Notes: a model not told the origin generated them from the sequence alone. 64,000 nucleotides of DNA from Planctomycetia bacterium (GCA_030527015.1 JAUNBR010000001.1:62001-126000), one strand, 5' to 3'; shown: positions 1 to 9,267, counted from the first letter of the stretch. Numbers and translations are program-made.

Positions 1-326
1 GAGTTATCATCCACTCCGACAAGAGATCCTAAAGTAACCTCCGCTCCAGTTTTATTGAACTGGAACGTGCCAGTCGTGGCGACACGAATCGGGGAATCGT
101 TTCCCGCAGGGCTTTCTTGCATCGCGATACCTAAGAAATTTGGCGTAAAAGTGGTTTGTGCTGCACTGAGTGAAGCGCCAAAACTTGACGTGCTGGCAGG
201 CTCTGCTTTTTTACTGGAAGTGTTAAACCATAACAGATCGCCACGATGAATCACAGTCGACGCGTCTACCGGCGTGATAATAGGATTCGTTTCTCCCCAG
301 CGCCAACGAAAATTGTAATTAGTCAT
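1..326 (-). CDS. Phage head decoration (capsid cement)-like protein, partial
   Basis: An open frame starts with ATG at 326 (minus) and runs without a stop to the window edge, giving about 108 residues; the 3' end lies outside. The product begins MTNYNFRWRWGETNPI and is rich in Thr, Ser, Gly and Val with no Cys, as expected of a small beta-rich virion protein. It follows the prohead protease in the same direction, which is where lambda-type phages place the head stabilisation gene (terminase, portal, protease, decoration, major capsid). A purine-rich AGGAGAA sits a few bases upstream of the ATG. The function is inferred from gene order and composition; a minor tail or other capsid protein is possible. 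Confidence 0.5.
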   Translation of the reverse strand, partial: MTNYNFRWRWGETNPIITPVDASTVIHRGDLLWFNTSSKKAEPASTSSFGASLSAAQTTFTPNFLGIAMQESPAGNDSPIRVATTGTFQFNKTGAEVTLGSLVGVDDN

Positions 327-368
327 AATTTTCTCCTGTTAAAATAAAATGTAAAATGGATCTGAAAT

Positions 369-475
369 TATACTGCTTTTCCTTTAAATTTTTGTTTAGT
401 GCAGCTGAGAAAGCAGGAATTTTTACCGAAGTAAAAATGACCGGGAATCGGAGATTTACCGTGTATCGTGTATTA
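369..475 (+). repeat. Interspersed palindromic element, copy 1
   Basis: This is a diverged copy (TATACTGC left end, inner stem disturbed) in the 357-base gap between the decoration and protease genes. It and copy 2 leave little other sequence in the gap. Confidence 0.75.
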
Positions 476-556
476 AAATTCTCAAAATTCCAGAACTACT
501 TTCGTTACAACAAAAAACGAAAATGAAAGGATCTTTCCAGTTTATGGTCTTTATGT

Positions 557-665
557 TTTTACTCGTTTTCACTTAAATTTCCGTTTTTTGCGGCTCTAAA
601 AAGGCATTTCATGTGAAGCAAAAATGCGGAAGAAGCGGAAATTTATAGTGTATCTGGTGTAAAAT
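557..665 (+). repeat. Interspersed palindromic element, copy 2
   Basis: A clear right arm (AGCGGAAATTTATAGTG) and inner hairpin are present, with a weakly conserved left terminus. The element ends about 20 bases from the stop codon of the prohead protease gene. Confidence 0.8.
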
Positions 666-683
666 ATTTTATAGGACAAAAAC

Positions 684-1382
684 TTAACGAAGGATGGAAC
701 GCACAAAATCTTTCGTCGTGAAGTTTTGCGTCATGTTAATATTTTGTTCGCGAGATGTCGGTGCCTGAAAGCTTTTCGTGTTATCCTCACGAAGGTGAAG
801 TTTATCGATAAGTTCTTTCATTTCTTCCAGCTGTGTTTTTATGGAATTTAGCTCTTCTTGAAGTGAATCCTGACGCAGGTGAGCATTCCATGATTCAAAA
901 AGTCCCGTGGTCGTGGCAGGGTCTGCGACCAGATCCACACTATTTACACATAAGATTTTTTTTACCTGAACTTTCCCGTCCACGCGTTCTGTAATGGCAC
1001 GAACATTATGAGAAAACCCAACATTTTTTGGGGAATGTTCCGCATCCCAAATTAATTGTTCTGCTAAAAAGTGGTGTGGATTAAAATACAGATCAGCAAA
1101 AAGTCCCGCATTTTGTTGAAAAATAACATTTCGAATATTCCCCAGCCGGTCCTGATAATCTCTTGGCGAAGTGGGATCACCTTTTGGATGATTAATATTT
1201 ACTTTCGCCCCCTCATAAAAAATAGTTGCTTCATCCAGGGCTTCCGGTGCGTAATTTCTTCCATTACGTGATTCCAGACCAAGAATTTTTACGCCGTGAA
1301 TGATTCCTTCTTCACGATTTACACGCATGGTTACACCATGTGAGTGTACATACTCATGGAGAACCTGTTCTGTTTCTTTCAT
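684..1382 (-). CDS. Phage prohead maturation protease with scaffold-like tail
   Basis: The 232-residue product resembles head maturation proteases that trim capsid precursors during procapsid maturation. The N-terminal 165 residues hold the candidate catalytic His65 (in VNINHP) and Ser124 (in VGFSHN), followed by VDLVADPATTTGLFES, a segment typical of the end of the protease domain. Residues about 170-200 are charged and predicted to form a coiled coil, as in protease-scaffold proteins whose tail is removed during assembly. An AAAGGAGA Shine-Dalgarno sequence lies directly upstream of the ATG. It sits between portal and decoration genes, the usual order. The exact peptidase family (U35 or S78 type) cannot be fixed by eye. 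Confidence 0.72.
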   Translation of the reverse strand: MKETEQVLHEYVHSHGVTMRVNREEGIIHGVKILGLESRNGRNYAPEALDEATIFYEGAKVNINHPKGDPTSPRDYQDRLGNIRNVIFQQNAGLFADLYFNPHHFLAEQLIWDAEHSPKNVGFSHNVRAITERVDGKVQVKKILCVNSVDLVADPATTTGLFESWNAHLRQDSLQEELNSIKTQLEEMKELIDKLHLREDNTKSFQAPTSREQNINMTQNFTTKDFVRSILR

Positions 1383-1528
1383 TTTTTATCTCCTTTTATA
1401 ATGCCATTAAAATAAGTGTGAAAGTAAAAATGCTGGTTTTGTGCGTATATATAATATGCCTGATGCAGAATAAATTTCCGCTTATTTTTGTTCGCCGGCA
1501 CGAAGGTCGGCATTTCTTTCGCTAAAAA

Positions 1529-1636
1529 TATACTCTGGTTCTCCTTTAAATTTCTGTTTTCTTCGCGTCTTTAAGCAGACATTTTACCGAAACAAAAAAT
1601 CCAGAGAGCGCGGAAATTTATAGTACATCGAGTATA
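1529..1636 (+). repeat. Interspersed palindromic element, copy 3
   Basis: A complete copy follows a degenerate opposite-orientation fragment (about 1458-1528) whose inner part carries a GCCGGCACGAAGGTCGGC hairpin. The gap 1383-2009 is almost entirely repeat-derived. Confidence 0.78.
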
Positions 1637-1731
1637 AAACATAAATTGGATGGAAGGTCAGAGTATTTTTGCCGGACCGGCACTTCATGTTTCGTAAAAT
1701 TCAAAAAGTGTAAATTTATGGTCTTTCGTGT

Positions 1732-1945
1732 ATATACTGATTTCCCATTAAATTTCCGTTTTCTGCGGATCTGTATGCAGAGATCTTTAGTGAAGAATAC
1801 ATTTTTTTCTTTTTCTCTTTAAATTTCTCTTTTACACATCCCTGAATACAGACATTTTAGTGAAGCGAAAATACCCGGGCAGCGGAATTTTATCATGCAT
1901 CGGGAAAATGCCGTGAAAGCGAAAATTTATAGTGTATCAGGTATA
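1732..1945 (+). repeat. Composite element, copy 4 (left arm, full copy, extra right arm)
   Basis: A left arm (1732-1790) runs into a second copy (1808-1906), which is followed by a third right arm (1905-1945). This is the pattern expected if copies grow by slippage or recombination between arms. Confidence 0.7.
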
Positions 1946-2009
1946 TAAAATATCAGGTATAAAATAACTGAAAATTTTGCTTTATCTTGTGCTGAGGGAT
2001 GATGACAAA

Positions 2010-3344
2010 TTATTTAAATGATGGTTCCATCCCGTGTCGCCGTGCCATGGTCTGTACGGACATGGCCCCCATTTCGACAAGAATTTTGTCGGCCTGAGTT
2101 TCTCGCAGACGGTCCCTTACACTGAGTGTCGGAGGAGTAACGCGGATATAAATCCGATCCATTTCATCTTGTGAAAATTTATTAGCATTTACCGCATTTT
2201 GCATTACCTGTTTCATTAGAAGGATGTCTTCACGTATTAATTCATGCTGCAGACGTTCAAACATTCTTACCGCCGGCCCCTCTGCGACCATCGTCGAAGA
2301 GTAATTGGCATTACTTGCGTCACTGGTGAGCATGAACTCAGGCATGACGATTCTGCTGGCGATCGCGCGTAATTCTGCCTGGAGAATGGTAACATAACGT
2401 GACGCATCCACGGCGGCGGCTGGAAATTCGTAATCCACACCAGAGGACGTATCAAGAATAGTGCCGGGTGAGTATTTTCGGAAATATTTTGCATTCTGGG
2501 AACCACCTGGGGTGAATTGTGTTTTATCCGCCGATGACGCGACGTAACTCTCGATTCCTGATCGGGTGGCGTTACTGTGCTTTCGGATAATGGCGATCGC
2601 CGACTGAATTTCTGCCACGATACTCATGTTTCGTAATAATTTTTCTGCGCGAAATAAATTTTTTCGCACGGGATAAAAAAGAGGAAGGCCACGACGGACA
2701 TTAAAATCCACATTCGCTTTCCTGTGCTGAATATATTCAGCGGGAATTAATTCGTCGTCCACCCAGTATCCCAGAACTTTTTCGACATCTTTAGTGTCTG
2801 TCTGAATGCCGAAACGGTTACAGAGGTGTTCATCACATTCCTGCTGATTTATCAGGAAGGATGGCGCATGAATCTGATCTGGCTCAATAAATCGTAAAAA
2901 GGTTTCTCCGTCCGCATTACTGAAAAATCGGATAAAGACCTCTCCGTCACGGTCTTTCCTTCGGACGATTTCCTGCTGACGTTCACACCACCGGCTTTCG
3001 GAGATAAAATCGTCGAGCCACCTCTGCATTTTAATTAAAGTGGATTTCTGAAGCTCTTCTCCTTCTCGAACTTCCACACGATACGTGTGACCAGATCCGA
3101 CGATAAAGCTGATCCGATTTTCATGCCCGTTTATGGCGAATTCGTTCGTCAGAGCCAGCTGCCGACATGAATTTCGTATCTCCTGTAAAGCCTCTTCTGA
3201 ATGAATTCCTTCATAAGTCCCACTGGAACCGCGGCTGAGAGAGACCCAGTGCTCGTCATCATCAAAAAGATATTCGCGTGGATTAATATCATACATGGAC
3301 TCATATGCTTCCTGTGCTTCTTTTATTAAATGATTAATATTCAT
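2010..3344 (-). CDS. Phage portal protein
   Basis: The 444-residue protein would form the dodecameric ring at the capsid vertex through which DNA is pumped and to which terminase docks. The middle of the protein has the portal pattern of charged residues followed by GEVFIRFF and FIEPDQIHAP, a wing and stem region around residues 215-260, and a C-terminal part with the polar stretch ASNANYSSTM followed by a long helix. A CAGGAAA sequence lies about 10 bases upstream of the ATG. It lies directly downstream of large terminase and upstream of the protease, matching tailed-phage head modules. The frame is intact. Assignment to a lambda-type or other portal family is uncertain. Confidence 0.8.
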   Translation of the reverse strand: MNINHLIKEAQEAYESMYDINPREYLFDDDEHWVSLSRGSSGTYEGIHSEEALQEIRNSCRQLALTNEFAINGHENRISFIVGSGHTYRVEVREGEELQKSTLIKMQRWLDDFISESRWCERQQEIVRRKDRDGEVFIRFFSNADGETFLRFIEPDQIHAPSFLINQQECDEHLCNRFGIQTDTKDVEKVLGYWVDDELIPAEYIQHRKANVDFNVRRGLPLFYPVRKNLFRAEKLLRNMSIVAEIQSAIAIIRKHSNATRSGIESYVASSADKTQFTPGGSQNAKYFRKYSPGTILDTSSGVDYEFPAAAVDASRYVTILQAELRAIASRIVMPEFMLTSDASNANYSSTMVAEGPAVRMFERLQHELIREDILLMKQVMQNAVNANKFSQDEMDRIYIRVTPPTLSVRDRLRETQADKILVEMGAMSVQTMARRHGMEPSFK

Positions 3345-3420
3345 GGTTTAAAATTTCCTGTAAAAATGAATGAAAAACGGCAGTTTTTGTTAAAATTTTA
3401 TTATTTCGCTGGTTATTATT

Positions 3421-3592
3421 TTGTTTCCATTTTAAATTTCTGTTCTGTGCAGTTCTTAAAGCAGGCATTTTTAGTGAAGTAAAAAATGCTGGTGAATCGG
3501 AAATTTATCTTGCATGGGGTAAAAAACAGGTATTTTTAGTGACAAAATGTCGTGGAAATGGAAATTTATACTGTCACCGATGTAAACTTCAT
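3421..3592 (+). repeat. Element copy 5 plus an extra hairpin and right arm
   Basis: A complete copy (3421-3518) is followed by a second inner hairpin and right arm (about 3523-3592) lacking a left arm. It fills most of the gap between portal and large terminase. Confidence 0.75.
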
Positions 3593-3646
3593 GGAGTAAA
3601 ATTTATAGGTACCAGTAAATATATAATTTTTAGTGATTTAATATTT

Positions 3647-5353
3647 TTATATGTGTAATCGATTTCCCAGTCCGTCATTAAAATGTTCCATTCCGAGTTT
3701 TTCATGAAGCAGACGAATCGCCATTTCCAGTGCATCTGCACCGTCATCATGATCTCCGATCGGAAATTGTCGGAGCTGTTCCACGACGAGTTTTGCTCCA
3801 GGTGAGCCAGCATGAAAATGAATTTTTTTAGAGGCCAGATACTGACCTAAACGACGTATGCGAACTTCTTTTGATACGTGATTATGGATTAACCACGGCT
3901 GTGGAAACAGCATTCCGCGCTGGCGAAATTCTCGCGAAAACATTTCGGCTAACAATTCTTGAAACTGGTTTCCCTCCACTCCGAAAGCGTCTGGGTGAAA
4001 ACTCTGGTATAATGTGACTCCTTCCGAGACGAGCTGTTCTGCCGAGCAGCGCATGAGTGCTGCGTCGACGTAAAAATCACCCTGACGACTTACGCTGAGC
4101 ATAACGTAAGCTGAATAATCTCCCCGATTTGCGTGCTTTCCTTTACTGGGATCCAGCGCCATAACTTTTGCGATAATTTCTTTTGGGGGAATACTGTCAT
4201 ACCAAAAATTTTCACCTTCAAAATATTCTTCTGTCCATTCACACTGTTCGGGATCTATCGGCGAATTCTGTTTTTCACGGTTAAAAGCGACATGTCCTCC
4301 CTCAGCGCGCAGACACATTAATGTATACAGATCCTCTTCCTCTGGCCAGAGAACACGAGCTCCGTGATCCATTTCTGATTTATGCTTTATGTAAAAATTT
4401 TTCGCGTGAAGTTTACTGTCGGTCAGTTCCGTGTCAGCGTAAATATTCTCCCACTGCTGCCAGAGCTCCATATTTTCTGGGTAATTGAGAATAGAGCGAA
4501 ATATTCGTGATTTCCATCCGGGAGTTTTACACAGCTCCATGGCCAGTGCATCACGGTGCAGCGCGGTGGCCAGATTAATGATGTTCGTCTGTTTCGTACC
4601 AGCTTTTATCAGAGAACCAAAAAACCATTCCCGAGTATTTTTTCGAAGTAACTTGGAACGCATGTGAAAATCATTTTGTAAATCATCACAGATGATAAGC
4701 GTGGGGCGATTCTCTCTGTGCCGCCTTCCCCGAATTTTTTGACCCATACTGAAGGCTTCCAGGCGTACTCCATTCCGAAGTTCGAGCACTCCAGTACGAT
4801 ATTTTATCGCACGGCGAATATCTTTTGACAGGAAAGAATATTTTGACATAAACATGGAATTATCTCTGATCGCGTGGTATATATTTTCAAGATGCGAACA
4901 TGCCTGAGGAATCGTGTCAGACACGATCCAAATATATTTTTCACGTCCTTCCAGTGCTTCACGTAAGGGAAATGCCAGCGTTCCGATGGTCGATTTCGCT
5001 CCGCCTCTGGGACCTATGATATTTAGTTTCGTGCCCCGTGCCGTGCGCATATGATCTAAAAAACGCATAAACCACTCATGCATCAGAGAGGGAGGGCGTG
5101 TGAAATATTCTGGAAGATGATAAAAGCACCATTCCTTAAATTTCCATTCACCGGTCGTCTGTAAGTCATTTTTTGAAATCATTCTTCGCGCGTTTCCATG
5201 ACATAATGCGAACTGTGAATGAAATTTTGTGATTAATCGTAAGAAGACACTTATCTGATGCGCTGAATTTTCAGTAAAATTTGTGGATACATGATCCATA
5301 AATTCATCGCTGAGATTTAAATGTTTCTTTTGATTTTTGCAGTGATCGCTCAT
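3647..5353 (-). CDS. terL: Phage terminase large subunit
   Basis: The 568-residue ATPase and nuclease packages phage DNA into the prohead. The ATPase half shows a Walker A variant, GPRGGAKST (114-122), and Walker B LIICDD (219-224). The C-terminal RNase H-like nuclease shows Asp401 (in MALDPSKG), Glu460 (in FGVEGNQ) and the acidic end HDDGADALEM (535-544), the usual three metal-binding positions. The start codon overlaps the stop of the small terminase gene by four bases (ATGA), so the two are translationally coupled. All key residues are present, so the motor appears intact. It cuts and packages together with the portal encoded next. Confidence 0.9.
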   Translation of the reverse strand: MSDHCKNQKKHLNLSDEFMDHVSTNFTENSAHQISVFLRLITKFHSQFALCHGNARRMISKNDLQTTGEWKFKEWCFYHLPEYFTRPPSLMHEWFMRFLDHMRTARGTKLNIIGPRGGAKSTIGTLAFPLREALEGREKYIWIVSDTIPQACSHLENIYHAIRDNSMFMSKYSFLSKDIRRAIKYRTGVLELRNGVRLEAFSMGQKIRGRRHRENRPTLIICDDLQNDFHMRSKLLRKNTREWFFGSLIKAGTKQTNIINLATALHRDALAMELCKTPGWKSRIFRSILNYPENMELWQQWENIYADTELTDSKLHAKNFYIKHKSEMDHGARVLWPEEEDLYTLMCLRAEGGHVAFNREKQNSPIDPEQCEWTEEYFEGENFWYDSIPPKEIIAKVMALDPSKGKHANRGDYSAYVMLSVSRQGDFYVDAALMRCSAEQLVSEGVTLYQSFHPDAFGVEGNQFQELLAEMFSREFRQRGMLFPQPWLIHNHVSKEVRIRRLGQYLASKKIHFHAGSPGAKLVVEQLRQFPIGDHDDGADALEMAIRLLHEKLGMEHFNDGLGNRLHI

Positions 5354-5802
5354 TCTTGGTCTCGTTTATCGGAGGAAGTATAATTTTTAATCAGAGTTTC
5401 GACTTTTTGGAGAATCTTTTTTCTGATGGATGGAATCTTTACTTCCTCCACAATAATTTCGGCCAGGCGAGTGATGATTTTTGCGATTTCTGCAGGAGGA
5501 AGTGAGTCGGGCATTTTTTTGCCAAAATCCTCAGGATTTAATCGTTCCAGCATCCATGTCGCAGCTTTCCAGTATCTTTCTTGCTGCGCCGCGTTATGTA
5601 TACAGCGCATGGATTCTATTTCTGCATTATTTTCTGCCTGTGCGAGAGCTTCCTTAAATTTCGGATCTTTGTTCGCCGTTACCTGAATACTTATGGGGGA
5701 ACATCCAACATACCGAGCGGCGGTTCGTCGTGAGCAGCCGATCGAGAGAATGGCCAGAATTACTTTCTGCTTTTTCCAGTCCAGGACAGTCGCTTTACTC
5801 AT
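5350..5802 (-). CDS. terS: Phage terminase small subunit
   Basis: The 150-residue product has an N-terminal helix-turn-helix (about residues 12-45, containing CSRRTAARYVGCSPISI) for recognising packaging-site DNA, a central helical oligomerisation region, and a C-terminal basic helical tail likely to contact the large subunit. Size and position directly before terL fit the family. An AAAGGATTT sequence lies upstream of the ATG. Small terminases diverge fast, so the call rests on domain layout and the ATGA overlap with terL more than on a signature. Confidence 0.75.
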   Translation of the reverse strand: MSKATVLDWKKQKVILAILSIGCSRRTAARYVGCSPISIQVTANKDPKFKEALAQAENNAEIESMRCIHNAAQQERYWKAATWMLERLNPEDFGKKMPDSLPPAEIAKIITRLAEIIVEEVKIPSIRKKILQKVETLIKNYTSSDKRDQE

Positions 5803-5866
5803 ATCTTATAAATCCTTTTTTCGTTTTTATTTCCTATAAATTATGAAATTTCACTTCTCGGCTTTT

Positions 5867-5972
5867 TATACTCGATACACTACGAATTTCTGCTTCCCCG
5901 GATTTTACTTCGCTGAAAATACCTGCTTTCAGAGCCGCACAAAACAAAATTTTAAAGTAGAACCAGAGTATA
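5867..5972 (-). repeat. Interspersed palindromic element, copy 6
   Basis: A full copy with TATACTCGATACACTA at one end and AGTAGAACCAGAGTATA at the other. A short fragment of another copy precedes it (5841-5862). Confidence 0.82.
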
Positions 5973-6063
5973 TACGGATCAGAAATCCAGGATTTTCAGT
6001 GAAAATAATCTCGGTCCGCCTGCCGGAAAACTGCGGAAGTGGAAATTTATGGTACATCGGGAA

Positions 6064-6169
6064 TATACACCGATTTTCCTTTATGTTTCCCGATTATGCG
6101 GTTCCGAAATCAGGATTTTAGTGAAACAAAAATGCCGAGGAAGTAAAAATTTATAGTGCATCGGGTATA
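6064..6169 (+). repeat. Interspersed palindromic element, copy 7
   Basis: A full copy in the opposite orientation to copy 6, preceded by an isolated right arm (about 6030-6063). The 389-base gap between terS and the ABC/GNAT gene holds nothing else recognisable. Confidence 0.8.
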
Positions 6170-6191
6170 AATATACGTGAAAATATTATTT

Positions 6192-7283
6192 TTATTTGGT
6201 AATCTTCCGGCCTGTATACTCGAATGATACGACGATTCGAGAATCTGCGCCCCGGTAACCAAAAACAGGTGAGTGAACAGGACGATTTTTCGCCTGGCTC
6301 ACATTTACGGTTTTCCATAAAGGAGATTTTTTACAGTGTGCGATTACGGCAGGGTGACTGCCCGTGATGTTAATTCGTTCGTGATTTTCTATATACATTT
6401 CAGCGATCGATTCTATAAAACGCATTCCGATTCCCATTCCCTGAAAATCGGGGAGTGTGACCACGCGGCTAAAACGCCAGTGACCTTTCTTGCAGACCAC
6501 AGGCAAAATGCCGCAAAATGAAACGGGCTTTCCCTCCCAGAGAGCCATATATGTCCGGCAGGCGGGCGCCAGGGAACCGCTCAGATAATGATGACGCGCA
6601 AAGAGTTTCCACGCTTCACGTCGGCAGCGAACGATTTCAAGTTGGATTCTGGGTCGCCGAAGACGCCTCCGTGAAAAGGTACCGGACGCCATATCAAGAA
6701 TCCACTGTGGCTGAAGCCATGAAATAATGTCATAATGACAGGTAATGGCTACAAAACGTTTCGGAATCAGGTGATTCTGAATTCCTTTTGAAATCGTGGC
6801 AGAAGTGACTCGGGCCACATCCCGATCCACGACACTCGTAAATTCATCGAAAGCGACGATTTCTCCATCTGAACCCTGTGAAAGCGCCAGCGCCAGATCA
6901 CAGCGAAAACGTTCTCCGTTACTTAATACATGGTACGGTTTTATCCAGCTCGGAGGAGAGCTGAAACCGACGGATGTGAACATGCCCGTAATTTCTTTAA
7001 TGGAAAAATTTTGGGGAAATGCGTCGATTACTGCTTTATCATGTGGCCATGATCCTCCCAGATAAAAGGAACCTTTAAAAATTTGTCGTGCGACAGTGGT
7101 TTTTCCGCTCCCGGATGGGCCGACAATTAATCCGATGTTCCAGTCATCATTTAAGTCAGGCACTTCCACGGAGAACGATTCACGAATCTTTTCTTCCAGA
7201 GGGACGTTAAAAAGTCCACCGATCTGTTTTACGCGAAAAGAGTGATGCACCGGACATGAAACTGTCATTTTAAGTTGAGGCAT
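6192..7283 (-). CDS. ABC-type ATPase fused to a GNAT-like acetyltransferase domain
   Basis: In the 363-residue product the N-terminal part is a soluble ABC ATPase: Walker [10 protein letters not shown] (55-63), signature LSNGE (120-124), Walker B EIVAFDE (141-147) and a switch His183. There is no membrane segment, so it is not a transporter. Residues about 215-355 form a GNAT fold with the acetyl-CoA loop pattern LPDFQGMGIG (277-286). The combination matches the family known as ABC-type ATPase fused to a predicted acetyltransferase (COG2401), recurrent in phages but of unknown role. It starts 17 bases after the ParB-like gene and precedes terS, so a role in DNA handling before packaging is plausible. 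The substrate is unknown. Confidence 0.75.
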   Translation of the reverse strand: MPQLKMTVSCPVHHSFRVKQIGGLFNVPLEEKIRESFSVEVPDLNDDWNIGLIVGPSGSGKTTVARQIFKGSFYLGGSWPHDKAVIDAFPQNFSIKEITGMFTSVGFSSPPSWIKPYHVLSNGERFRCDLALALSQGSDGEIVAFDEFTSVVDRDVARVTSATISKGIQNHLIPKRFVAITCHYDIISWLQPQWILDMASGTFSRRRLRRPRIQLEIVRCRREAWKLFARHHYLSGSLAPACRTYMALWEGKPVSFCGILPVVCKKGHWRFSRVVTLPDFQGMGIGMRFIESIAEMYIENHERINITGSHPAVIAHCKKSPLWKTVNVSQAKNRPVHSPVFGYRGADSRIVVSFEYTGRKITK

Positions 7284-7300
7284 AAATAGGTTTCCTTTTA

Positions 7301-7954
7301 TTATAAATTCAGGAGTCGGCAGGGCAGACCTTCCTGAGAGAGTTTTTCATATATTTCACGCTGGTGATTCTCGTCTTTACATTCCACGACGACCTGAAAT
7401 ATTTCTGGAATGACGATTTCTCGAGGATGATTATTTTCTGAAGGGCATATTTTTTCGGAATTTTCGTCGTCTGACCATTCAGCATCCGTGGAGTTTTTGT
7501 CAGAAGAATAAGTGTCATGAAGGGAGGAGTCACGAATCACTTCCCAGTCTATTTTTGATGCGAGCGTCGTATCCAGCAGGTCTTTTACAGCCTGATTTGA
7601 GGTTTCCAAGTTTTGAATAAGTTCAGACAGAATGTCAGAATTTTTACCGGCCATGGAGGCCAGTGGATCTAAAAGTGCCAGCAGTTTATCGGCTTCTTCC
7701 TCTGTAACGTCCAGTACCAGTACGGGTAAAATCTGATCCGGAGTGGTTTCTGCGCGCAGGTGTCCGTCAATTAAAACCAGCTCGCCGTTAGGTAATTCCC
7801 GGGCGATAAGTGCGTCGGCAAAACCTATTTCTGCCAGAATACCTTTTAATGCGTTTTTTTGTGAATCAGGGTGTGTGCGCCAATTTTTTGGATTCGGCAT
7901 TAAGGACCGGGCCTCCACCCGGCGGAATTCTTTAATTCGGTCACGAATAAGCAT
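7301..7954 (-). CDS. ParB-like nuclease-domain protein
   Basis: In the 217-residue product the N-terminal ParB/sulfiredoxin-fold domain has NPKNWRTHP (21-29) and the signature LIDGHLRAE (61-69). This fold binds CTP in chromosome ParB and acts as a nuclease or DNA-modification accessory in phage relatives. The middle is acidic and Ser/Asn-rich (about 150-185). The last 35 residues (FQVVVECKDENHQREIYEKL and onward) form a compact conserved-looking C-terminal module. An AAAAGGAT sequence precedes the ATG. It is followed closely by the ABC/GNAT gene and probably acts with it. True plasmid partition is unlikely because no ParA is present. Confidence 0.75.
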   Translation of the reverse strand: MLIRDRIKEFRRVEARSLMPNPKNWRTHPDSQKNALKGILAEIGFADALIARELPNGELVLIDGHLRAETTPDQILPVLVLDVTEEEADKLLALLDPLASMAGKNSDILSELIQNLETSNQAVKDLLDTTLASKIDWEVIRDSSLHDTYSSDKNSTDAEWSDDENSEKICPSENNHPREIVIPEIFQVVVECKDENHQREIYEKLSQEGLPCRLLNL

Positions 7955-8029
7955 AAGTAAAATCCTTTTTTTAATATTTTGTGATGAAGGTATATCTTTT
8001 TTTCAGTTTTTGTTTTATATGGTTTTATC

Positions 8030-8130
8030 CCTGAGGTACTATAAAATTCTGTTTCGCCGGCATTTTGTTTTGCGGAAGAAACCTGCTTTCTGAGCCGCAC
8101 TAAACGGAAGTTTAAAGTGGAATCATTACA
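8030..8130 (-). repeat. Interspersed palindromic element, copy 8
   Basis: A moderately diverged copy between the protease-like gene and the ParB-like gene. Its terminal TATA sequences are eroded but the hairpin core remains. Confidence 0.72.
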
Positions 8131-8189
8131 TTTCTATAAAATATAAAAAAATTAGTGAAATGAAAATTTATTGTGTATGGAGAATAAGA

Positions 8190-8930
8190 TTAAAAAGTAG
8201 TTTCATTTAGTGCTGAATAAATAAATTGTTGAATTCGTCCAATATATGTTCCACAGACCGTGTTCATGTCAGTTCCCCAAAGAACGCCGATAAGTTCTCC
8301 GCGTGCGTTCATGATCGGGCCCCCGGAGTCTCCCATTTTTGCATTTCCCGTAACCACTAAAGTTTCGGCAGGTGAGTGAGCTTCGGTCGTGCAAAAACCT
8401 AAAAGATGTCCTGATTTTAGCTGATACTTTCCTGTTTCCCCGTAACATGCGTAAAATAATTTTTCTCCGACATATGGCGTGGTAATTCCCAGAGGAATGC
8501 AGGAGGGGAATCTTTTTATTTTTTTTGTGAATAAAAAAATGTCATGAAATTTTTTTTGTGAAAAATTTTGATAAGCAGAAAATGGAAAAATTTTTTGTGA
8601 ATATGTCTGTTTTTGGTTTTCAAAAATAACTTGTTTTGATTCTGGAAAATGCGATCTGAAATGAAATTCATGAAATGATAAAATGGCCAGGTCTGATTTT
8701 CTGTCCAGGGCATATACTTTTGCATTAAAAATCCCGTGTCCTGGAAAAATAATTTGTAGGCTTTCTGGTGAATGGTTATGGAAAATGTGTGCGCAGGTGA
8801 TCACAAAAAAGTGGGAATGAATGTGGATATATGTGCCTGTTCCATAATAGCGTAATCTTTTGTTGGTGATAATAATTCTTGTTACTGCAGAAAGCAGAGC
8901 GTTCTGTTTATTTCTTGTAATGTGTGTCAT
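8190..8930 (-). CDS. Trypsin-like serine protease
   Basis: The 246-residue product shows a full chymotrypsin-fold catalytic triad: His48 in VITCAHIF, Asp80 in DRKSDLAIL, and Ser202 in MGDSGGPI. There is no clear signal peptide, PDZ domain or membrane anchor, so this is a minimal and possibly cytoplasmic protease, unlike DegP/HtrA. Residues 90-145 are unusually rich in Phe, His, Lys and Gln. It lies on the same strand inside the phage module, between the zinc-ribbon and ParB-like genes. It could act on phage or host proteins, or be a bacterial gene carried within the module. Substrate unknown. Confidence 0.75.
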   Translation of the reverse strand: MTHITRNKQNALLSAVTRIIITNKRLRYYGTGTYIHIHSHFFVITCAHIFHNHSPESLQIIFPGHGIFNAKVYALDRKSDLAILSFHEFHFRSHFPESKQVIFENQKQTYSQKIFPFSAYQNFSQKKFHDIFLFTKKIKRFPSCIPLGITTPYVGEKLFYACYGETGKYQLKSGHLLGFCTTEAHSPAETLVVTGNAKMGDSGGPIMNARGELIGVLWGTDMNTVCGTYIGRIQQFIYSALNETTF

Positions 8931-9000
8931 TTTATAGGTTTATGACGGTTCCGCATTTCTAAAAGTTTTGCATGCATGGCAGGATATGCTGATTTCAATT

Positions 9001-9229
9001 TATACTGATTTTCCTTTAAATTTCCGTTTTACGTGGTTCTGTACTGTTTCCATTTTAAATTTCCGTTTTATGTGGTTCATAAAGCAGGCATTTTCAGCGA
9101 AGCAAAAATGCCGGGGAAGCGGAAATTTATAGTGTATCGGGTATATCATGCATCGGGTCAGAAAACTGGTATTTTTAGCGAAACATAAATGTCGTGGAAA
9201 CGGAAAGTTATAGTGTATCGGAAATATAC
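9001..9229 (+). repeat. Composite element, copy 9
   Basis: A left arm (9001-9042), a near-consensus full copy (about 9043-9145) and a third hairpin and right arm (about 9165-9229) are joined end to end, filling most of the 337-base gap. Confidence 0.8.
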
Positions 9230-9267
9230 AGGTTTATTTACGATAAGCTGAAATTCATGCTCTGGTT

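Noticed and set aside
7301-7954. Chromosome or plasmid partition ParB
   Set aside because: It has only the N-terminal fold, no ParA gene, no helix-turn-helix core, and sits in a phage operon.
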